Shown here one piece after another: positions 53,269 to 62,098 of a stretch of 64,000 bases of DNA. The position numbers and the translations under genes are program-made. Position 1 is the stretch's first letter. Every line of letters starts with the position of its first letter. Source of the DNA: an uncultured Clostridia bacterium (lineage in GTDB: Bacteria > Bacillota > Clostridia > Christensenellales > Borkfalkiaceae); NCBI GenBank assembly GCA_944368215.1, contig CALVWX010000001.1, positions 1-64,000 on the forward strand, written 5' to 3'. The notes under the pieces are model-generated. The model was given only the letters and a program-made list of their open reading frames with translations, was not told the DNA's origin and ran no database searches.

Positions 53269-53665
53269 TATCATACTGAGCGCAGTAGAATGTATCCAGT
53301 TTGGTTTAAAACCCTGCAAGATCCTTCGACTTCGCCTACGGCTCCGCTCAGGATGACATAAGGACCCACCCGCCCGCCCATAATTATGCGGCGACAGCCG
53401 CAACCGTGGTTGATAATAAAATTTACGGCGCTGCGCGAAACTGCGCTTTCGCGCTGCGCAACCCAATTTGCGCATGCCTGCGGCTCACCGTGGGGAATTT
53501 GCGCGATTATATAATATGAGTGCCATTAGGTATCGCGCAAAGGGACGAACAATTCGTTCCTTCAAACAGTGGTCCACTGTTTGGGCATTGTGAGATGAGT
53601 GAGCACCTTCTACCGTGCGAACGGTGACCGAAAACAGCGTTGCCCTTACGCCGTTTGAGAAGGAC
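53269..53665. repeat. Main repeat copy with side blocks
   Basis: The main copy is 53269-53358. CCCACCCGCCCG and AATTATGCGG follow it. A block at 53460-53520 (CCCAATTTGCG...GTGGGGAATT...GCGATTATAT) is shared with 57385-57445. The block 53575-53665 is shared, inverted, with 43694-43800. Confidence 0.7.
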
Positions 53666-53723
53666 TCCCCAAATCATGAAAAATTGTTGCGCGGCGCCAG
53701 CGCACAATTTTTGTGAGCATATT

Positions 53724-54527
53724 ATGGTTTATTTCGTTTCAACGCCAATCGGCAATTTAAAGGATATTTCCCTTCGCGCGCTCGAAGTTCTGCGCTCGTC
53801 CGACGTCATCTTCTGCGAGGATACCCGCCACTCAATCAAACTTTTAAACGCGTATGAAATCAAAAAGCCCCTTTTGTCCTGCCATAAATTCAACGAACGC
53901 CAGGCGGCCGAAAAAATCATCGCCGAGGCGCAGGGCGGCAAAAACGTGGCTGTAATTTCGGACGCGGGCATGCCCGTCATCTCCGACCCCGGCAATATAG
54001 TTTGCGGCGAACTTAAAAAAGCGGGGGTGGCATACACCGTCATCCCCGGCGCAAACGCCTTTCTCTCGGCGCTCGTGCTCTCCGCACTGCCCGCCGACAG
54101 GTTCGCCTTTTTGGGCTTTTTGCCCGATAAGGAGGGCGAGCGCAGGCGGCTTCTGGAAAAATATAAAAATCTCGACCTGACTTTATGCTTTCACGCCGCC
54201 CCGCAGGACGTAGACAGGTACATAGCCGACATGTATTTTGTGTTCGGCGACCGCCGCGCCTGCGCCGTGCGCGAAATAACAAAACTTCACGAGGAGGCCG
54301 TTTCCTTCAACCTCGCCGAAGGTCTCGGAGGCGAAAAGAGGGGGGAGTATGTTTTAATCGTCGAGGGCGCCGCCGAACGGGAAAATGCATTGAATTGCCT
54401 CTCCCCGCGCGAGCATGTGGCGCACTATATCGCGCAGGGAATGGATAAAAAATCGGCCGTGAAACAGGCCGCAAAGGACAGGGGCGTTCCCAAGTCGGAA
54501 ATTTACAAACTTACGCTGGATATGTAG
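53724..54527 (+). CDS. rsmI: 16S rRNA (cytidine1402-2'-O)-methyltransferase
   Basis: The product has 267 aa; the start MVYFVSTPIGNLKDISLRAL is the family start. VIFCEDTRHS, SDAGMPVISDPG and VIPGANAFLSALVLSALP are the tetrapyrrole-methylase-type motifs, followed by FLGFLP. RsmI methylates C1402 in the 16S decoding centre. It ends the conserved yabB-rsmI pair, though a repeat separates the two here. Confidence 0.95.
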   Translation: MVYFVSTPIGNLKDISLRALEVLRSSDVIFCEDTRHSIKLLNAYEIKKPLLSCHKFNERQAAEKIIAEAQGGKNVAVISDAGMPVISDPGNIVCGELKKAGVAYTVIPGANAFLSALVLSALPADRFAFLGFLPDKEGERRRLLEKYKNLDLTLCFHAAPQDVDRYIADMYFVFGDRRACAVREITKLHEEAVSFNLAEGLGGEKRGEYVLIVEGAAERENALNCLSPREHVAHYIAQGMDKKSAVKQAAKDRGVPKSEIYKLTLDM

Positions 54528-54633
54528 CGTTAACTGCCGCATATATGCGGGCCAATCCGCCCGCGCCGGGGCAAGGTCCAAGGCGGCCGCGCGCGTACCG
54601 CGCGGCCATATTGTGCGGTGTAAGGAGTGATAA

Positions 54634-55638
54634 ATGTCTAAAAAGAATAACAATCAGCAGAACATGACAATCTACGATTACGAGGAAAAATACGTGCGCC
54701 GCCAGAATTCGCGCGGGGCGCGCATACTGCTCTTCGTGCTGGCTGGGCTCGTCGGCGTATTCCTCGTGTGGTGCCTGCTTTCCATAGTCATGCAGGTTTA
54801 CGCATTGAACGTATACGCAGGCTACGTCGCCGCGGGCATCGCGGCAATACTTTTCGTGGCGATATACATAATTCCCGTGGTAAAAATCTGCCGTTCGGAT
54901 TATTTCCTCACAAACGTCAATTCCACCCATGCGGGACAGGCCAAGCGACACAATAAGCGCGTGCGCCGCAGCATTGCCGAAAAAATCGTCGACTTCAACG
55001 CCAGCGTGGACGGCGCGGGCTGGTATGACGATAAAATAGTCGGGGATATGGACGTCGCTTTAAAGTCGGGCGACGACGAAGCGTTAAAGGCGGCGCTCAC
55101 CTCGCTGTATAACGGCCGCATAAAAAAAACGGCGCGCGATATGATTTTCAAGTGCTCGTTAAAGTCCGCGGCCTATTCCGCCCTTTCGCAAAGCTCGCGC
55201 ATAGACGCGGCGCTGGTGGTGGTCGTCAATCTGCAACTCGTAAAGGATATAGTATTCTTATACGGCTTCAGACCGTCTGACGCGCGCCTCGTCAAAATTT
55301 TCGCCGCCGTCGTGCAGAACGCCCTCATCGCCTACGGGCTGGGCTCGGTCAAAATCGGCAACGGTATTGTTAAGACCATGGGCGACGCCGCCAAGGGCAT
55401 TCCCTTCCTCGGTACGGCCATTTCGGCGCTGGTCGACAGTTCCATTCAGGGCCTCGCCAACGGCACTATGACGGCCGTAATCGGCTTTCAGACAATAAAA
55501 TATTTAAATAAAGAATACCGCCTTCAGAACATTCTGGACGGCATAGAAGTTGCCGAAACCGAACAGGAACTGCAGGAAACGTGCGAAGAGCTCGAAAAAG
55601 AACTGCGCCGCGCCCCCAAGGCCCGTCAGGGCGCGTGA
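54634..55638 (+). CDS. YcjF-like (DUF697) membrane protein
   Basis: The product has 334 aa; the ATG follows AAGGAGTG. Two N-terminal membrane helices (about 30-52 and 62-85) precede a soluble part. A DUF697 region (about 185-300) has DAALVVVVNLQLVKDIVFLYG and later GIPFLGTAISALVDSSIQGLANG. DUF697 proteins sit at the membrane, often beside GTPases; the role is not known. An EAETEQELQE-like coiled tail ends it. It is a single gene. Confidence 0.78.
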   Translation: MSKKNNNQQNMTIYDYEEKYVRRQNSRGARILLFVLAGLVGVFLVWCLLSIVMQVYALNVYAGYVAAGIAAILFVAIYIIPVVKICRSDYFLTNVNSTHAGQAKRHNKRVRRSIAEKIVDFNASVDGAGWYDDKIVGDMDVALKSGDDEALKAALTSLYNGRIKKTARDMIFKCSLKSAAYSALSQSSRIDAALVVVVNLQLVKDIVFLYGFRPSDARLVKIFAAVVQNALIAYGLGSVKIGNGIVKTMGDAAKGIPFLGTAISALVDSSIQGLANGTMTAVIGFQTIKYLNKEYRLQNILDGIEVAETEQELQETCEELEKELRRAPKARQGA

Positions 55639-55675
55639 GCGCGCGGCACGTAGTTTAAGTCATCTTTTAATAGGC

Positions 55676-55714
55676 AAAAACCCACCCGTAACCCAAAAGG
55701 TTACGGGTGGGTTT
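55676..55714. terminator. Terminator between the DUF697 gene and tRNA-Arg
   Basis: AAACCCACCCGTAACC pairs with GGTTACGGGTGGGTTT. It can terminate both converging units. Confidence 0.8.
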
Positions 55715-55716
55715 GG

Positions 55717-55790
55717 TCTACCTGCGCGGATTCGAACCGCGGGTCTCCAGAGTCGGAGTCTGACGTGTTATCCAGCTGCACTACAGGTAG
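55717..55790 (-). tRNA. tRNA-Arg (CCG)
   Basis: The minus strand starts CTACCTGTAGTGCAGCTGG. The anticodon loop is CTCCGAC (CCG), the T arm is CGGTTCGAATCCG, and the acceptor closes with CAGGTAG. CCA is encoded at 55714-55716. Confidence 0.93.
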
Positions 55791-55826
55791 GTAACCGCGG
55801 CTCGTCGCCGCATATACAGGGGGGAA

Positions 55827-57035
55827 TTATGCGACAAAGCGCGAAATTATCCCCAAAAGTATTTTAACCGTCTTTTCCATGCAGGGCACGGGAATAAACT
55901 CGTTCCTGCCGTGCGCATTGTGCCCGCCCGTGGCTATGTTGGGGCAGGGCAGTCCCATAAATGATAAATTGCTCCCGTCTGTGCCGCCGCGCGTCGGTTC
56001 TATTTTCGGCTCAACTCCTTCGGCCCTCATGGCTTCGGCCGCCGCGTCAACTATGTGCATTACGGGTTCGATTACGCGCGCGCAGTTATAATACTGGTCG
56101 CGCATGGAAAATTTTATTCTGCCCTCGTATTTAAGCGAAAATTCGTCGGCGACCGACTGGGCAAACGCCTTGCGCGCGGCAAACTTTACGCTGTCGTGGT
56201 CGCGAATGATGCCCGAAACTACGCACTTTTCAACATTTCCCGCAATGTCGTTGATGAAAAAGTACCCCTCGCGCCCTTCCGTCGTTTCGGGACGCTCGTC
56301 TGCGGGGAAGCGCGAAATTATGTCGTTCGCCACGATTACGGCGTTAATCATCTTGCCCTTGGCGGAACCCGGGTGAATGTTTTTGCCTTCGATTTCAAAC
56401 GTAAAGGCCGCGCCGTTGAATGTTTCGTAGGAAAGTTCTCCTATCTCTTCGCCGTCCACGGTGTAGGCAAAATCACAGCCGAACCCCTTTACGTCGAAAA
56501 GCGCCGCGCCGTGCCCTATCTCTTCGTCGGGGGTAAAGGCAATGCCTATATCCCCGTGCCTGAACTCGGGGTGTGTCACAATGTATTCGGCCATGGCCAT
56601 AATTTCAGCCACGCCGGCTTTGTCGTCCGCGCCTAAAATGGTGGAACCGTCGGAAGTGACTATTTCCATGCCGACGTAATTTTTAAGGGCGGGGCAGTCA
56701 GCCTCGCGTATGGCCGCTCCGTTTCCTATAACTATGTCGCCGCCTGTGTATTTTATTACTTTGGGCAGAACTCCGTATCCTTTGGGTTCGCTGACGACGT
56801 CTATGTGCGCGATGAATCCCGCCGCGGCCTTCGCGGGCGCGTTGGCGGGAATTTTTGCGTAAACGTAGCCGTGCTCTGTCATCTTCGCATCTATTCCCAG
56901 CGCCTTCAGCTCGCCATAGAGCATTTTTGCAAGCTCAAGCTGGCATGGCGTGGAGGGGGTGACGGCGGCGTTATTTTCGTCGCTCGGCGTGTCGACTTTT
57001 ACGTATCTTAAAAATTTTTCGAGTACTCCGGACAT
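55827..57035 (-). CDS. pepT: Peptidase T (tripeptide aminopeptidase)
   Basis: The product has 402 aa; AAGG precedes the ATG. It is an M20 metallopeptidase: FIAHIDVVSEP (His and Asp), ILGADDKAGVAEIMA, FTPDEEIGHGA (catalytic Glu pair) and GLPCPNIATGGHNAHGRNEF. It has the small dimerisation insert (about 200-315). PepT releases the N-terminal residue from tripeptides in the cytosol with two zinc ions. It may share a transcript with the DUF4250 gene just upstream. Confidence 0.95.
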   Translation of the reverse strand: MSGVLEKFLRYVKVDTPSDENNAAVTPSTPCQLELAKMLYGELKALGIDAKMTEHGYVYAKIPANAPAKAAAGFIAHIDVVSEPKGYGVLPKVIKYTGGDIVIGNGAAIREADCPALKNYVGMEIVTSDGSTILGADDKAGVAEIMAMAEYIVTHPEFRHGDIGIAFTPDEEIGHGAALFDVKGFGCDFAYTVDGEEIGELSYETFNGAAFTFEIEGKNIHPGSAKGKMINAVIVANDIISRFPADERPETTEGREGYFFINDIAGNVEKCVVSGIIRDHDSVKFAARKAFAQSVADEFSLKYEGRIKFSMRDQYYNCARVIEPVMHIVDAAAEAMRAEGVEPKIEPTRGGTDGSNLSFMGLPCPNIATGGHNAHGRNEFIPVPCMEKTVKILLGIISRFVA

Positions 57036-57044
57036 AACCTGACC

Positions 57045-57257
57045 TTATTTAAAAGAATTGGTCTGCCCGTCGTATTCATAACCTATTTGCGCCATTCGTC
57101 CGCATATAACCTGCGGCGAAACGCCGCAGCTCATGCAAAAATCTTCAAGCGAGGGATATTCGTCCCGCAGCTTGGTGTTTATGAACGAAAGCAGAATAAA
57201 ATTATCTTCGGGCAGTTGCATAGTGGTAACCAACTTAATTGCACAATATGTGTGCAT
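57045..57257 (-). CDS. DUF4250 family small protein
   Basis: The product has 70 aa from ATG 57257, which follows AAGGAAAA. The family-like start MQLPEDNFILLSFINTKLRD is at 57221, so the true start may be there. The rest reads SLEDFCMSCGVSPQVI, then MAQIGYEYDGQTNSF. DUF4250 proteins are short, soluble and of unknown role. It ends 10 bp before pepT. Confidence 0.78.
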   Translation of the reverse strand: MHTYCAIKLVTTMQLPEDNFILLSFINTKLRDEYPSLEDFCMSCGVSPQVICGRMAQIGYEYDGQTNSFK

Positions 57258-57339
57258 TAATATTTTCCTTAACGGATGGGTTGAAAACCCCGAGAATTAT
57301 TGAATAACGGCCTGCGGGGAATTGCGTTATATTTTAAAA

Positions 57340-57530
57340 TAATAACGTTTGCAAGCGAAGTCGCGCCTTCGCGTAGCAAGCCCCAATTTGCGAACCCTTT
57401 CGCCTCAGCAGTGGGAATTGCCGCGATTATTTAATCGTGGGCTGAAACAAATTGCGGCAAGGGCGGCAGAGCCGCCAGCTCTAACGGCAAATCGCAGGCA
57501 CGGCCTGACGAGATTTGCGTTAATATTATA
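57340..57530. repeat. Degenerate repeats in the pepT/mnmA gap
   Basis: The stretch 57385-57445 shares CCCAATTTGCG...GTGGGAATT...GCGATTATTT with 53460-53520. 57485-57515 (CAAATCGCAGG...CGAGATTTGCG) is like 34900-34945. There is no coding signal. Confidence 0.5.
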
Positions 57531-57546
57531 CCACAATTATTTTTAA

Positions 57547-57575
57547 TTGCAAACCGGCGCACGCTGTGTTATAAT
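57547..57575 (+). promoter_or_regulatory. Promoter of mnmA
   Basis: TTGCAA (57547-57552), 17 bp, TATAAT (57570-57575). The TATAAT lies only 7 bp before the ATG, so the transcript would be nearly leaderless unless another promoter is used. Confidence 0.5.
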
Positions 57576-57581
57576 AATTTT

Positions 57582-58655
57582 ATGGAAAAAAAGACAGTCG
57601 TCGTTGGAATGAGCGGCGGGGTGGACAGCTCGGTCGCCGCTCTCCTTTTAAAGCGGCAGGGCTACAATGTAATAGGTCTGTTCATGCTCAACTGGGAGGA
57701 GGACGATATAAACGGCGCATGCACGGCCGAAAGCGACTTCGAGGACGTGCGCAGGGTGTGCGCCCTTCTGGACATTCCCTACTATTCCGTCAACTTCGCC
57801 AAGCAGTATATGGACAGAGTTTTTAAATATTTTCTCTCCGAATACGCCGCGGGCAGGACGCCCAACCCCGACGTTTTGTGCAACCGCGAAATAAAGTTCG
57901 GTCCCTTCCGCGAATATGCGCTTTCGATGGGTGCCGATTATATCGCCACCGGGCACTACTGCGGAATAGACCACAACGCCGACGGCAGGCATTACCTTTT
58001 AAAGGCGGCCGACGAGGGTAAGGACCAGACCTATTTTTTGAATCAGGTCACCCAGCCTCAGCTTGCAAACGTGCTCTTTCCCCTTGCGGATTTAAAGAAG
58101 GAGGAAGTGCGAAAACTTGCCGAAGAAAACGGCCTCGCCACGGCGAAAAAGAAGGATTCGACGGGCATATGCTTTATAGGCGAGCGCAATTTCCGCGCGT
58201 TTTTATCGCAGTATCTGCCCAATAAGCCGGGCAAAATACTCACTCTCGACGGAGAGGAGGTAGGCGAACACATTGGCCTAATGCACTATACTCTCGGCCA
58301 GCGCAGAGGGGTAAACCTCGGCGGCAAAAGCGGTGAAAGCGGCCGCTGGTTTGTCGTCAGAAAGGACGTGAAAAACAATATTTTATACGTCTCCCACGGC
58401 GACGAAAGTCCCCTTTATTCCTCGTCGTGCGAGGTGGAAAATATCAACTGGATAGGCTATATTCCCTCCTCAACCACATTTTCCTGCCGCGCAAAATTCC
58501 GTTACCGTCAGGGCGAGCAGGACGTAACCGTAATGCTCGACGAAAAAGGCGGGGCTCACGTCGATTTCGCCGTGCCCCAGCGCGCCGTCACGCCCGGCCA
58601 GTACGCCGTGTTCTACGACCGGACGAGATGCCTAGGCGGCGGAATTATATTATAA
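57582..58655 (+). CDS. mnmA: tRNA-uridine 2-sulfurtransferase MnmA
   Basis: The product has 357 aa. The PP-loop is GMSGGVDSSVAALLLK. The family has catalytic Cys in RTPNPDVLCNREIKF and in KDSTGICFIGER, both visible. HYTLGQRRGVNLGG is also typical. MnmA makes 2-thiouridine at position 34 of tRNA-Lys, Glu and Gln, using sulfur from a cysteine desulfurase. No desulfurase gene is adjacent. Confidence 0.96.
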   Translation: MEKKTVVVGMSGGVDSSVAALLLKRQGYNVIGLFMLNWEEDDINGACTAESDFEDVRRVCALLDIPYYSVNFAKQYMDRVFKYFLSEYAAGRTPNPDVLCNREIKFGPFREYALSMGADYIATGHYCGIDHNADGRHYLLKAADEGKDQTYFLNQVTQPQLANVLFPLADLKKEEVRKLAEENGLATAKKKDSTGICFIGERNFRAFLSQYLPNKPGKILTLDGEEVGEHIGLMHYTLGQRRGVNLGGKSGESGRWFVVRKDVKNNILYVSHGDESPLYSSSCEVENINWIGYIPSSTTFSCRAKFRYRQGEQDVTVMLDEKGGAHVDFAVPQRAVTPGQYAVFYDRTRCLGGGIIL

Positions 58656-58667
58656 ATCGGCTAAAGT

Positions 58668-58706
58668 AAAAAAGCGCCCGCGCATTCTGAATGCGCGGGC
58701 GCCCTG
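58668..58706. terminator. Terminator between mnmA and a convergent gene
   Basis: GCGCCCGCGCATTC pairs with GAATGCGCGGGCGC with A-rich and T-rich flanks. Confidence 0.75.
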
Positions 58707-58725
58707 CATGTATTTTATAGTTTGA

Positions 58726-59208
58726 TTAAGCCTTGAGCGCGGCATATGCTCCGGCCAATCCTTCGATAACGCCGCCCACAGTCAGGAGCCATGCCCCGAT
58801 TGCGGGCGCAGCGCTTGCAAAAATGGTTTCGTCCCCGCAGTAGCTGTATGTGCATATAATGGTTATTATCGCGCACACGATAGCTGCCGCCGCAGCTATG
58901 ACGGCTGCAAGCTTTACGGCCTTGTTTTTAAGCGCCAGCGTCGCCGCGCTCGCCAGAAAGCTCACCGCCGCAACGACGACGGTTATTATCGCAAAGGCAT
59001 TCATCGCGTCGAATCCCTCGGCGGCGTATTCCCCGCCGCAGTCGGCAAGCGTGGCCGTTATCGTGCTATCCCCTACCAAAGGCAGGCTGATAGTCAGCGA
59101 AACCCAGTCTATGAGCAGGCCGACGATTACGAGCACCAGCCCGACAAGCGCTATTGCCGCCGCTATAAGCGCGGCTGTGTTTAGTTTTTTTGTTTTACGT
59201 TTTACCAT
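58726..59208 (-). CDS. Four-helix membrane protein, unknown function
   Basis: The product has 160 aa from the ATG at 59208, preceded by GGGAGAG. It starts KRKTKKLN and then has four membrane segments (about 10-33, 67-90, 98-122 and 132-152). The first outer loop is likely about 30 residues with one Cys. It is Ala/Ile rich. The pattern of a tetraspanning protein with a larger first outer loop recalls small claudin-like or DUF proteins, but I cannot name it. Confidence 0.65.
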   Translation of the reverse strand: MVKRKTKKLNTAALIAAAIALVGLVLVIVGLLIDWVSLTISLPLVGDSTITATLADCGGEYAAEGFDAMNAFAIITVVVAAVSFLASAATLALKNKAVKLAAVIAAAAAIVCAIITIICTYSYCGDETIFASAAPAIGAWLLTVGGVIEGLAGAYAALKA

Positions 59209-59355
59209 TTTATCTCTCCCGATAAATAATTTTTGCGGCGGGCGTGCCTCGCCGGGCTCTCCCCCCGCTGTCACAATTCTACCACATTTCTTCTATGTTT
59301 GTCAACAGTGTGTTAATTTTTTTTGCCGTGGGGTTTTGTTTGATGAAGGGGGGTA

Positions 59356-59385
59356 TTGACATTGCGTGTAATTTTGTGGTATCAT
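59356..59385 (+). promoter_or_regulatory. Promoter of the 395-aa membrane protein
   Basis: TTGACA (59356-59361), 18 bp, TATCAT (59380-59385). Confidence 0.55.
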
Positions 59386-59478
59386 CGACATACTAATACC
59401 AGACGCATTTTTGGTTCGGCCGGCCTTTCAAAACCGCGTTGCGCCAGAAAATGACAAAATGTGCAAGGAGAGGGTTTT

Positions 59479-60666
59479 ATGAAAAGCAATTCCGGTTCCG
59501 CAGAGCGCGGACAGCTCGAAGAAGAGCGCAGAAAATATCAGCGACGGCTCATTCCCGCCAACCTTGTGGCGGTAATCATCGCTCTCGTCGCGGCAATCTG
59601 TCAGGTTTTTATGCCCATGGTCAGCATGGACTTCATCGTCACGGGCGATTTGATTTCCGCCGTCTCCTCATCCGTTTCCGACTCTGCGGAGGGCGGCGGG
59701 CAGAGCGGCGAAACTACGGAAATGCTGGCGTACGTCATGCAGGACGTCAACACACAGATTACCGTGCAGGTACAGCCGCTCGAAGTGCTCTCTCTGGGCG
59801 CTTCTCCCGAAGCGGGAGATGTGAGGGAATACCTCTCTCAAAATCTCATGGGTGGCGGCGCGTTTGTCGATGAAATACTGGCGCAGTCCATGCCTTATTT
59901 AACCTCGTATATGGTCGCGCAGGCGGCCGAAGCGCAGTTCGGCGAGTTTGAGGACGCACCCGTGGAGCAAATCCGCGCCGTCACCGACCTTATAAACCAA
60001 GGCAGTTACGACGAGGCCAAGTCGCAGTTCAGGGACGCCGCATTGCAGTATGCGCAGTCCATAGGCCGCGAACTTACCGCCGAACAGATCGGCGACATAT
60101 CGGGCACCTTCGACGAAATAGTCGACAGCGGCATCCGCGAGGACGGTTCGTTCTCTTATACCGACGCCTTTTCCTCGCTCGCAGGTTCGGGGGAGGACGG
60201 GGAGAATTCGTCGCCTTCCGTTCCCGGTATGGATTTTGCGGGCGGAATGTTCGACCAGATGACCGACGAACAAGCCGAAATGACGGGTACGGCGCTCTTC
60301 GCCGTCGTGGCGGCGCTCATCGGCCTTACTACAGCGCTGTGGCTTATCATGGCGCTCATCGCCTTCCTTAAAATATTCATGCGCAACAAGCGCTTCACAA
60401 TGTGGTATGTAAAGCTCTTCTGCTGGATACCCTGCGTATTGTTCGTGCTCGCGCCCGTGCTCGCGCTTAAGCTTGCCCCTTCGTTCGTCGGCGATATGGC
60501 GGGCGGAGCGGCCGGCTTTATAGAAGCCTTGTCTGCCGTCCCCGCAACCTTCGGCGGTTCGGGCATAGTTTCGGGCGTGTGCCTCGCGCTGTTGTGGCTT
60601 ATATCCGTTTTCTGGTTCTTCCCCATAAAGCGCAAAATCCGCAAAATAAACAAAGAAATATATTAA
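59479..60666 (+). CDS. Membrane protein with large outer domain, unknown function
   Basis: The product has 395 aa from ATG 59479, which follows AAGGAGAGG. A charged N-terminus (about 1-30) is followed by a membrane helix (about 33-55). A soluble acidic and Gln/Ser-rich region of about 200 residues (about 56-265) faces outside. Three more helices follow (about 276-300, 318-340 and 365-387), with a basic end KRKIRKINKEIY. The family is not recognised. It is a single gene divergent from the four-helix protein. Confidence 0.7.
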   Translation: MKSNSGSAERGQLEEERRKYQRRLIPANLVAVIIALVAAICQVFMPMVSMDFIVTGDLISAVSSSVSDSAEGGGQSGETTEMLAYVMQDVNTQITVQVQPLEVLSLGASPEAGDVREYLSQNLMGGGAFVDEILAQSMPYLTSYMVAQAAEAQFGEFEDAPVEQIRAVTDLINQGSYDEAKSQFRDAALQYAQSIGRELTAEQIGDISGTFDEIVDSGIREDGSFSYTDAFSSLAGSGEDGENSSPSVPGMDFAGGMFDQMTDEQAEMTGTALFAVVAALIGLTTALWLIMALIAFLKIFMRNKRFTMWYVKLFCWIPCVLFVLAPVLALKLAPSFVGDMAGGAAGFIEALSAVPATFGGSGIVSGVCLALLWLISVFWFFPIKRKIRKINKEIY

Positions 60667-60687
60667 AAGGCTCCCGCCGCAAAAAAT

Positions 60688-60724
60688 TTGGGCGCGGCCC
60701 CGCATCTGCGGGGCCGCGCTCTTT
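60688..60724 (+). terminator. Terminator after the membrane protein gene
   Basis: GGGCGCGGCCCCGCA pairs with TGCGGGGCCGCGCTC, followed by TTTAT. Confidence 0.7.
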
Positions 60725-60819
60725 ATGGTTGTATAGAGTGAAAAATGAATAATGAATAATTGAGGGAGGGGGAAGTCTGTAAGAACAAACCAGCGCGCAA
60801 AGATAAATGCGCTATTCAG

Positions 60820-60943
60820 TGTCATACTGAGCGAAGCAAAGTAAACGCAGTAAACTTTGCGTAGTCGAATGTATCTTGCCTGATGCAAAAGCGGGCAGGG
60901 TCTTTCGACGGCGTTCGCTGCACTCACTCTGCTCAAGATGACA
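60820..60943. repeat. Main palindromic repeat copy
   Basis: TGTCATACTGAGCGAAGC to TGCTCAAGATGACA with inner TCGAATGTATCTTGCC and GGGTCTTTCGACGG. It lies between converging genes, as do several others. Confidence 0.8.
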
Positions 60944-61040
60944 ACAAGGAATTAATTATCAGAACAAACCCCTCCGTCTTGCTCCGCAATCCACCTCCCC
61001 TTGGCAGGGGAGGCCATAATGCGGTGTGCCGACGCTCTTT

Positions 61041-61892
61041 TCAGTCGTGAATTTTAAGTGTGTGTATCATCTTCACGAAGGCGGGGTCGGTGTGGTCGAC
61101 AATCTCGCTCTTGCCGAGGTCGAGGGCCGATATTTCGGCCATATCTTCGGGCGTAAGTTCGAAGTCGAACACGTCGATGTTCTGCTCTATTCTGTCCTTG
61201 TGCGTCGATTTGGGAATAACCACCACGCCGCGCTGAATGTTCCAGCGCAGCGCCACCTGCGCGGCCGACTTGCCGTATTTTTGACCTACCTTCGTCAGCA
61301 CGGGGTGACGGAAAATATTGTGGTTGCCCTCTGCAAAGGGACCCCATGCCTCGGGCTGAACGCCGTAAGCTTTCATGTTTTCAAGCGCCTTGTCCTGCGC
61401 GAAGAAGGGGTGAAGTTCAACCTGATCGACGGCGGGGATTATGTCTACCGTCTCGCAGAAGTCGGCAAGGATATGGGGATAGAAGTTGGAAACGCCTATG
61501 GCCTTCAGCTTGCCGGCGCGGTAAGCTTCCTCCATGGCGCGGTATGCGCCGTAGTAATCGCCCATGGGCTGGTGAATGAGGTATAAATCGAGGTAGTCGA
61601 GCCCGAGATTTTTAAGTGAACGGTCTATAGCGTCCTTTGCCTTTTCGTAGCTTGCGTCCTGCACCCAGAGCTTTGTGGTGATAAAAAGCCGGTCGCGGGG
61701 TATGCCGCTCTTTGCAATGGCCTTGCCTACGGCCTGTTCGTTCATGTAAGCCGCTGCCGTATCAATAAGGCGGTATCCTGCGTTGAGCGCGTCTGTCACT
61801 GCCTGCTCGCACACTGCGGGGTCGGGCACCTGAAACACGCCGAAGCCGAGCGCGGGTATTTTTGTTCCGTTGTTAAGCTCGAAGTAAATCAT
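61041..61892 (-). CDS. Aldo/keto reductase
   Basis: The product has 283 aa; the ATG follows AGGAGGAC. The tetrad is visible: Asp in RLIDTAAAYMNE with the Tyr, Lys in FITTKLWV, and His in LYLIHQPMGDY. GKLKAIGVSNFYPHIL and VIPKSTHKDRIEQN are the NADP-binding features. It reduces aldehydes or ketones with NADPH; it resembles the 2,5-diketogluconate reductase group. The substrate is unknown. It diverges from a LysR-type regulator, which may control it. Confidence 0.92.
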   Translation of the reverse strand: MIYFELNNGTKIPALGFGVFQVPDPAVCEQAVTDALNAGYRLIDTAAAYMNEQAVGKAIAKSGIPRDRLFITTKLWVQDASYEKAKDAIDRSLKNLGLDYLDLYLIHQPMGDYYGAYRAMEEAYRAGKLKAIGVSNFYPHILADFCETVDIIPAVDQVELHPFFAQDKALENMKAYGVQPEAWGPFAEGNHNIFRHPVLTKVGQKYGKSAAQVALRWNIQRGVVVIPKSTHKDRIEQNIDVFDFELTPEDMAEISALDLGKSEIVDHTDPAFVKMIHTLKIHD

Positions 61893-61999
61893 TTATCTGT
61901 CCTCCTGTTTTCATCTTTATTTTCGTTTTTATTATAACCGCGGGCGGGGCAAAAGTAAAATGCCGTTTTTGCATTGCACTATAACTTGCGCGCATACTG

Positions 62000-62028
62000 T
62001 TGACAGTTTGCCTGCGGCGGTGTATAAT
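62000..62028 (+). promoter_or_regulatory. Promoter of the LysR gene
   Basis: TTGACA (62000-62005), 17 bp, TATAAT (62023-62028). Confidence 0.75.
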
Positions 62029-62098
62029 GCTCATAGTCGGCGGCGCGGCAATGCCGCGCCGCCCGCGCGCAATTTATTATAAGCGAAAGGGCGGATAA

